Assembly (NCBI GenBank): GCA_030667105.1
Contig: DAOUWN010000063.1
Span: forward strand, 1 to 8,882
Source: Deltaproteobacteria bacterium
Lineage (GTDB): Bacteria > Desulfobacterota > Desulfobacteria > C00003060
Direction of reading: 5' to 3'
Length of the DNA: 8,882 bases
The notes below the pieces were generated by a model. That model saw only the letters and a program-made list of their open reading frames with translations, made no database searches and was not told where the DNA came from. The position numbers and the translations under genes were made by a program. Positions 4,791 through 8,882 of this stretch are shown here, piece by piece. The stretch's first letter is position 1. The number at the start of each line of letters is the position of its first letter.

Positions 4791-4832
4791 GATTATTCCC
4801 TCTTACAATCATCAAAGCCGTTTCTTCTCAAA
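4712..4832 (-). repeat. Diverged direct duplication, copy B (partner at 4311-4430)
   Basis: This copy spans the last codons of the second YeeE gene, the spacer and the first part of the truncated zinc-ribbon gene. Similarity to copy A ends near 4712, just where the truncated protein departs from the intact one, so the break point can be placed within a few bases. Confidence 0.75.
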
Positions 4833-5339
4833 CCAAAAGAACAAGCTGACGAACAGTATTACAAGAATCACTATGACGATCCAATGGTTGATCCCCAAAA
4901 TGCCTGGGATGGTGATTTTGCCAAACTGACCCCAGGCAAGTACGTTGGTTTTCAGGGCAGGGTAGACCTCGGCATAAACAGCAGCGCCAAACAGCATGCC
5001 CACAATACCAAACAGGCTGTCCCATCTTCCTTCGCCCAGAGCGCCAACTGCCGTAGCCGGACAATATCCGAGCAGGCCCCAGCCTGCGCCAAAAATGAGG
5101 CCACCTATGATATTAGGCCCCAGCACGGTTGCTTTCAGTTTCAACGTTACCAGGCCCAAGTCATGGAGCAGATAGATGCCAACCGTGGCCACGATCACTG
5201 TGGAAAGCATAAACTTCACAATCGTAAAATCCCTGAGGCGAAGGGCGCCCAACTGCTTGTCGTATCTTAAGACCTCGCCTTTCTGGAGCAGAAAACCGAA
5301 TATGATGCCCGTGGCAACACCCCAAAAGAGTATGCTCAT
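4812..5339 (-). CDS. YeeE/YedE (DUF395) family membrane protein, second half-protein with GYCPAT
   Basis: 175 residues, strongly hydrophobic with about four to five membrane segments. The opening ILFWGVATGIIFGFLLQKG and the motif GAGWGLLGYCPATAVG (Cys93) are typical of the YeeE/YedE family. Members of this family, including TsuA, take up thiosulfate or related sulfur species through a pore lined with conserved cysteines; relatives (YedE) accompany selenium metabolism. It is half the length of TsuA-type proteins, and with the preceding gene makes a total near 350 residues, so the two probably assemble. Its ATG overlaps the stop of the first half (ATGA), so they are translationally coupled. The 3' end is part of the duplicated segment found again at 4311-4430. 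The family is confident; the substrate is inferred. Confidence 0.92.
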   Translation of the reverse strand: MSILFWGVATGIIFGFLLQKGEVLRYDKQLGALRLRDFTIVKFMLSTVIVATVGIYLLHDLGLVTLKLKATVLGPNIIGGLIFGAGWGLLGYCPATAVGALGEGRWDSLFGIVGMLFGAAVYAEVYPALKTNVLAWGQFGKITIPGILGINHWIVIVILVILFVSLFFWFEKKRL

Positions 5340-5860
5340 CGATTTTCACCTCCCCCGTAAAGCATCCTTGCCATGACAATCCCTGCAATAAAGAAGCAGA
5401 TCAGGGAGATGTAACCACTTACTGCCAATTGAGCCAAACCGCTCAATCCGTGACCGCTTGGTCAACCGCCGGCCAGGCGGGCTCCGAACATGGCGATAAT
5501 TCCTCCGAAAAAGGCAACAATCCACCTTCCGGCTTTATTGGGTCCGAACCTTTTCTCCCACATCGGCGGCACTGCCGTTGCCCGATAGTCTGCTGAAATC
5601 TTAGAGGCAAGCAAAGATCCAAAAAACACACCCGCGACAAACATCCACTGCCAGTCGATCTTGACCTTCGTTTTGACAAAGTACTCCATATTTGCAACGC
5701 GCTCGGGTGCAAATATCTTTTCGATCAGCCCTGCTGAACGGACAAAGGTTGTAGACGCCCCCAAATATTTTCCGGTTATCAAAACTGAGAAGCACAGAAG
5801 AATGCCCACAAGGCCCCCTGCAACATAAGGAGACCAGGCCTTCCGTTTTAACACGTTCAT
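5336..5860 (-). CDS. YeeE/YedE family membrane selenoprotein, first half-protein; UGA at 5464-5462 read as Sec
   Basis: Up to the UGA the frame codes for 132 residues ending FGARLAGG. Past it the same frame continues PSGHGLSGLAQLAVSG and a final membrane helix (ISLICFFIAGIVMARML), then stops at a UGA overlapping the ATG of the second half. The total is 174 residues, matching its 175-residue partner. The motif is GG-U133-PSGHGLSG; in the YeeE/YedE family this position is the conserved cysteine of GGCxSGHG. A SECIS-like hairpin follows. Without readthrough the protein would lose its last helix and the motif's second half, and the ATGA coupling would vanish. About four membrane segments are visible. 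GGAGG precedes the start. The probable role is passage of a sulfur or selenium species, with Sec replacing the pore Cys; the substrate is not known. Confidence 0.88.
5427..5448 (-). promoter_or_regulatory. Bacterial SECIS-like hairpin for the YeeE selenoprotein
   Basis: Thirteen bases after the UGA the transcript forms an 8-bp stem: GAUUGAGC (5448-5441) with GCUCAAUU (5434-5427), one G-U pair, around the loop GGUUUG. The loop starts 22 bases after the UGA and opens with GGU, the hallmark seen in the E. coli fdhF SECIS loop. Distance, stem length and loop all fit the bacterial consensus. Confidence 0.82.
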
Positions 5861-5928
5861 GATCTACCTCCCGCACCCCTTCGGCCTTTTGGCCTGTGAG
5901 GTTTCTTTGGCTGCTGTAATGCTGTTCC

Positions 5929-6531
5929 CTATTCTTCCAGCTTTTCCAGCTCGTTGACTAGCACTTCGAGGCGAGGCCTTTCGTTGATATTGTGCACGTC
6001 GATGTATCGAACAATACCCTTCTTATCGATGACAAAGAGCGCTCTTTCCGTAACACCATCGGAGCGCAATACCCCGTACTTGGCGGCCACATCACCGTGG
6101 GGCCAGAAGTCAGAAAGTATGTCAAACCATAACTTCCCCATCTGGTTGGTCCAGGCAAACAGGGTGGGGATGTTGTCTACTGTGATGCCGAGCAGGATGG
6201 CATTGTTCTTGTCAAAAATCTGTTTCACGATATTGTAGCCCGGCCACTGATCCGAGCAGACAGGGGTCCATGCGGCGGGGACAAAGGATAAAACCACATT
6301 CTTTTTCCCCAAATACTGGCCAAGACAAACCTTTCCGCCAGAAACGGCCGGAAGCGTGAAGTCAGGAGCACGATCTCCCACTTTGACCTTCAACACACTG
6401 TCTGTGGGCCTCATGATGCCCGGGTTATAGATATTGTTCTTGAATGCATCCGAAAGGCCAAAGGCGCTGGTGCTCAAGCAAAATATTGCTACAAGCCCAG
6501 ATAGCAAAAGGAGAGTTTTCTTGTTTCTCAT
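5929..6531 (-). CDS. Exported AhpC/TSA-family peroxiredoxin
   Basis: 200 residues with an N-terminal signal peptide (KK, then LLLLSGLVAIFCLSTSAFG, cleavage likely after about residue 25). The domain begins at VGDRAPDFTLPAVSGG. The active site is PAAWTPVC, fitting PxxxTxxC, with Cys92 as peroxidatic cysteine and Thr89 in the conserved place. Later segments (LGITVDNIPTLFAW, ERALFVIDKKGIVRYI) are standard for the family. It would reduce peroxides or related oxidants outside the cytoplasm, taking electrons from a thiol partner. The CPHC protein encoded ten bases upstream is the natural candidate. AGGAGG lies six bases before the ATG. In related anaerobes this active-site position is sometimes selenocysteine; here it is Cys (TGC). 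The family is confident; the export route is inferred from the leader. Confidence 0.92.
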   Translation of the reverse strand: MRNKKTLLLLSGLVAIFCLSTSAFGLSDAFKNNIYNPGIMRPTDSVLKVKVGDRAPDFTLPAVSGGKVCLGQYLGKKNVVLSFVPAAWTPVCSDQWPGYNIVKQIFDKNNAILLGITVDNIPTLFAWTNQMGKLWFDILSDFWPHGDVAAKYGVLRSDGVTERALFVIDKKGIVRYIDVHNINERPRLEVLVNELEKLEE

Positions 6532-6541
6532 GGGACACCTC

Positions 6542-7120
6542 CTAATTTAATTCTGCCAATTTGAGCATCATTTGCAAAAACTCATCGGCATTGTTGAAAC
6601 CCCCGAGTTTGGAATAAAAGACCTCATGGGTTCCGTCGTCCTTGATCTTGACACCGAAAAAGTACGGCGTTCTGACCTCTCCCAGGCTTTTGTGAATGGA
6701 AAAATCGCCGTCTGCAAAAAGCGGAAACGGAACTTTGTATGTCTCTTTGAATATACCCACTTCAAAGGCTGAATTGCCCGCGCCAATGCCTATCAACTTG
6801 AGTTTGCCTTTGGCGTTTAAGCTTTTCTCTATTGACTCATACAGCTCGTTTACACGGAACGCTTCTCCCTGACAATGGGGGCAATACATACTGAAGATCT
6901 CTATGATTACTGCCTCTGCCTTAATTTGTCCTATCCTAAACAGGCCTTGACCTGAAAGGCCCAGATAGTCTCTATGCCCTGGGTCTTTCGGTACTGACAG
7001 GCTTATTTCCGGCAGAGCACCGCCCTTTTTCGGTGTCGACCCGGCCGCAACCGGCCCAGAATTGAACATTAAAACAAACATGAAAACGGTTGCCAACTGA
7101 TAGATGAACGCTTTTTTCAT
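6542..7120 (-). CDS. Exported thioredoxin-fold (TlpA/redoxin-like) protein with CPHC
   Basis: 192 residues. The signal peptide (MKKAFIYQLATVFMFVLMFN, then SGPVAAG) suggests a periplasmic protein. The thioredoxin-like core has strand AVIIEIFSMYCPHCQGE with Cys80-Pro-His-Cys83 and a cis-proline at VRTPYFFGV. CPHC is also the DsbA dipeptide, but the layout (AlkHP/redoxin order, no helical insert of DsbA size) is nearer TlpA. It probably moves electrons between periplasmic dithiols, for example to the peroxiredoxin immediately downstream or for heme-cysteine maintenance of the octaheme cytochrome immediately upstream. It starts five bases after the cytochrome stop, with its ribosome binding site (GGAGG) inside the cytochrome's last codons. 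The fold is confident; the partner is inferred. Confidence 0.9.
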   Translation of the reverse strand: MKKAFIYQLATVFMFVLMFNSGPVAAGSTPKKGGALPEISLSVPKDPGHRDYLGLSGQGLFRIGQIKAEAVIIEIFSMYCPHCQGEAFRVNELYESIEKSLNAKGKLKLIGIGAGNSAFEVGIFKETYKVPFPLFADGDFSIHKSLGEVRTPYFFGVKIKDDGTHEVFYSKLGGFNNADEFLQMMLKLAELN

Positions 7121-7125
7121 GATCC

Positions 7126-8616
7126 TTACCTCCTCTCCTTTAGCTTAAACCCCAGCCAATCCATCATCTCCTGGATGTTCTTGGACATGTACCAACGACC
7201 ATTGGCAAAAGCGCCATAGTCGGCCCCGATCATGGCAGAAGCGTAACGCGTGGAGTTTGCATAAAAGAGCCACTGCTCCACCCACTTCTTCTCGATTGCC
7301 TCGTTGAAGATGCTGTCCTTCTGGGCAAGTCCCCTGGCCGCCCCTTTCTCCCAGGCGGAAAGGAGGATATTCGTTGCAGTCAGAGTCATCTCGTTCGTAG
7401 TCTTGATCGTGTTCTCAAAGCGGGCAAACTGTCCATCCACCCAGCCTCGGCTGTGGCACGAAAGACAGACTCTGTTCATGGCCTTTCGTCTCTTTTCTTG
7501 CTCCTTGGCATCGATCAAATACTTGGCCACAGGTTCTCCGGTCAGCTCCGTGGGCAAAGGCAATCCAGCCTTATTCCTGATAATGGTTGTATCCGGAGAC
7601 TTGGGGTGGGCATGGGCGTAAATCAAACCGAGTATCCTCCACGAGATGCGATCATTCATCTGGTGGGTCCGTTCTGCTATCACCTGCCCCTTCTCAGAAA
7701 CCACAAGACTCACATGGCAAGTGGCGCAGGTGGGGGCCGCGAAATCCTTGCCGACGGTCCACGGGACAGCCTTGAAATTCCAAGTCTTACCCTTGCCCAT
7801 GGCAGAGTATATGTTGCCGTGCTTGCTCACCTTGTAGACATTGTATGCTGGCACATCCGGGCCTTTGTGACACTCAGAACAAGTAGACGGCTTTCTGGCC
7901 ATCTCAATGGAAAACTGATGCCGCGTGTGGCACGCAGCACACGAGCCCTTGCTTCCGTCAGGATTGATTCGCCCCACTCCCTGATTGGGCCAGCCCGAAA
8001 GAACGGGAAACGACATTTCACCCTTAGTCGTCTCCCTGGTCTTCATGCCTTTGACCTCAACAACCGTGCCGTGGCAGTAAAAACAGGAGTCAGCAAGGGT
8101 CTCTTCGTCAGGGTCTCTCAGGACCGTCTTCATGTCCTCAAAAGACTGAATGCCAGTTGCCGTGTTAACCAGGCCGTGGTAAACGGAATTGTTCTTCAGG
8201 TTTCCATAGGCATGGGACATAAGGTTTTTGCCATATTGGCCCACCTCGACGGGATGGCAGGTGGCACAGTCCTCGGGTGTTACGACCACGTGGATCTGAA
8301 AGCCATTGTGCTCAAAGGTGTCCTGATGCTTTTCAGGGTTTAAGGTGTGACACTCGGCACAGCCAACGACAACACGTGCCAGTTTCTGAGGCACTTGCTC
8401 AAATGAAACCCTCCGCTTTTGCACAATCATACTTCTTGCGACCCGGGGGGTGACCCTGGCCATGCGGCTCCTTTCCCAGTCCGCCACAATTCCCGGGTCC
8501 GTTGAGCGGTGACATTTGAGGCAGGCCCCTGTCTCTTCACTTATCGGAGGTGTTGCGCCCCAGGCCACCGGGACCGAAAGAAACACCATCAACAGGGCAA
8601 AAAAAGGTTTTTTCAT
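7126..8616 (-). CDS. Exported octaheme c-type cytochrome, hydroxylamine-oxidoreductase-like
   Basis: 496 residues with a signal peptide (KKPFFALLMVFLSVPVAWG). There are eight CxxCH heme sites: 32-36 CLKCH, 86-90 CAECH, 117-121 CATCH, 178-182 CFYCH, 226-230 CAACH, 246-250 CSECH, 297-301 CATCH and 384-388 CLSCH. The spacing, the segment PVEVGQYGKNLMSHAYGNL after heme 3 and a long heme-free helical C-terminus (WEKG.. to ..MMDWLGFKL) fit the HAO-like octaheme family. In that family the C-terminus may carry a Tyr that cross-links the catalytic heme; several Tyr are present around 452-476 (for example RYAS, GADYG), but I cannot tell by eye whether one is that residue. Family members oxidise hydroxylamine or reduce nitrogen compounds; the sulfur/thiol neighbours here make the substrate open. 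GGAG precedes the start. The heme count is certain; the subfamily is probable. Confidence 0.85.
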   Translation of the reverse strand: MKKPFFALLMVFLSVPVAWGATPPISEETGACLKCHRSTDPGIVADWERSRMARVTPRVARSMIVQKRRVSFEQVPQKLARVVVGCAECHTLNPEKHQDTFEHNGFQIHVVVTPEDCATCHPVEVGQYGKNLMSHAYGNLKNNSVYHGLVNTATGIQSFEDMKTVLRDPDEETLADSCFYCHGTVVEVKGMKTRETTKGEMSFPVLSGWPNQGVGRINPDGSKGSCAACHTRHQFSIEMARKPSTCSECHKGPDVPAYNVYKVSKHGNIYSAMGKGKTWNFKAVPWTVGKDFAAPTCATCHVSLVVSEKGQVIAERTHQMNDRISWRILGLIYAHAHPKSPDTTIIRNKAGLPLPTELTGEPVAKYLIDAKEQEKRRKAMNRVCLSCHSRGWVDGQFARFENTIKTTNEMTLTATNILLSAWEKGAARGLAQKDSIFNEAIEKKWVEQWLFYANSTRYASAMIGADYGAFANGRWYMSKNIQEMMDWLGFKLKERR

Positions 8617-8709
8617 GACGCCCTTCTCCTTCTATAATTGACCTAAATGACATCCCAACTTTGGTGCGCACACGTGAAAAGAATATCTTGGGCTACGTTT
8701 ACACTTTAT

Positions 8710-8882
8710 CTATAACCTGTGATCAACGTGGCCAGGCCCACCGCACTCTGGTGTGTAGCAGGTGACGTTTATGAAATCACACTTCTCGCCACAACTGGGG
8801 CAATCAACCGGCGGTGTTATGGCCGTAATCAGAAATCCGCAATTGGAGCATTTCCAGTAAGTCTGGTTGCATTGAGGACAAA
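8710..8882 (-). CDS. Rubredoxin-like cysteine-rich ribbon protein (5' end outside the window)
   Basis: The frame enters at the window edge and ends at TAG 8712-8710, giving about 57 codons. It shows CPQC, then [10 protein letters not shown], then [14 protein letters not shown], then [15 protein letters not shown] at the C-terminus: nine cysteines. The WKCxxCG...PPxxCPxCG pair is the rubredoxin/rubrerythrin-tail knuckle arrangement that holds one iron or zinc. The preceding CPQC and the following Cys cluster suggest a second metal site. The start is not visible, so a larger protein is possible. It lies 93 bases before the octaheme cytochrome start. The gap holds no clear promoter or terminator, so co-transcription is possible. 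A rubredoxin-like electron-transfer role is inferred from the motif. Confidence 0.8.
   Translation of the reverse strand, partial: CPQCNQTYWKCSNCGFLITAITPPVDCPSCGEKCDFINVTCYTPECGGPGHVDHRL

Noticed and set aside
4773..5270. 165-codon plus-strand frame
   Set aside because: It is antisense to the second YeeE gene, whose family motifs are clear.
5462..5860. A 132-residue YeeE protein ending at the UGA
   Set aside because: It would cut the conserved GGCxSGHG motif in the middle and lose the last membrane helix; readthrough with a SECIS-like hairpin explains the data better.
5883..5894. GGCC/GGCC mini-hairpin between the peroxiredoxin and the first YeeE gene
   Set aside because: The stem is only four base pairs with no U-run; it is too weak to call a terminator.
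7453..8343. 296-codon plus-strand open frame
   Set aside because: It lies opposite the octaheme cytochrome, whose eight CxxCH motifs and signal peptide prove the minus strand is coding; the plus-strand translation has no recognisable domain.
8617..8709. Sigma-70 promoter before the octaheme gene (TTGGGA ... TATAGA)
   Set aside because: Both boxes match only four of six bases, and the implied transcript start falls on the ribosome binding site.
1..8882. CRISPR array, insertion sequence, phage or attachment site
   Set aside because: No regularly spaced repeats, transposase, integrase or tRNA-flanked direct repeats were seen; the only repeats are the local duplication and one palindromic element.

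Overview
The window looks like an anaerobic, selenocysteine-using, c-type-cytochrome-rich bacterium, most likely a member of the Desulfobacterota (former Deltaproteobacteria). The reasons are an octaheme cytochrome, a ferredoxin:thioredoxin-reductase-type protein, rubredoxin/ferritin-like proteins, many small cysteine-rich proteins and two in-frame UGA codons that read as selenocysteine. This placement is inferred from gene content; no marker gene is present. Every supported gene lies on the minus strand, so transcription runs from high to low coordinates.

Layout in transcription order. (1) 8882-8710: 3' end of a rubredoxin-like zinc/iron ribbon protein. (2) 8616-5929: an exported octaheme c-type cytochrome of the hydroxylamine-oxidoreductase-like class, an exported thioredoxin-fold protein (CPHC) and an exported peroxiredoxin, packed 5-10 bases apart. 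(3) 5860-4812: two half-size YeeE/YedE (DUF395) membrane proteins overlapping by ATGA. The first has UGA in place of the conserved Cys of its GGCxSGHG motif, followed by a good bacterial SECIS-like hairpin. (4) 4790-3495: a truncated and an intact copy of a small zinc-ribbon gene (a segmental duplication), a small acidic/lysine-rich ORF, a DUF2892 membrane protein and a Cys-containing hypothetical protein. (5) 3344-1983: a thioredoxin-like UxxC selenoprotein, again with a SECIS-like hairpin, then a glutaredoxin, an FTR-catalytic-chain-like protein and a 47-residue ORF made of a palindromic interspersed repeat fused to half a rubredoxin. (6) 1960-1193: a rubrerythrin-like di-iron protein and a HMA-type metallochaperone. 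(7) A 421-base region without a confident gene, then the first 257 residues of a membrane-bound sensor histidine kinase cut by the window edge.

How the genes may work together (inference): periplasmic redox proteins (octaheme cytochrome, TlpA-like protein, peroxiredoxin) face a YeeE-type channel for a sulfur or selenium species whose pore Cys is replaced by Sec. On the cytoplasmic side a Sec-thioredoxin, a glutaredoxin and an FTR-type disulfide reductase could deliver electrons, with zinc-ribbon, rubredoxin-like and ferritin-like proteins as accessory redox or metal factors. Conventional gene calling would break both selenoproteins: the YeeE protein would lose its last 42 residues, and the thioredoxin would lose its first 39 residues, including the active site.
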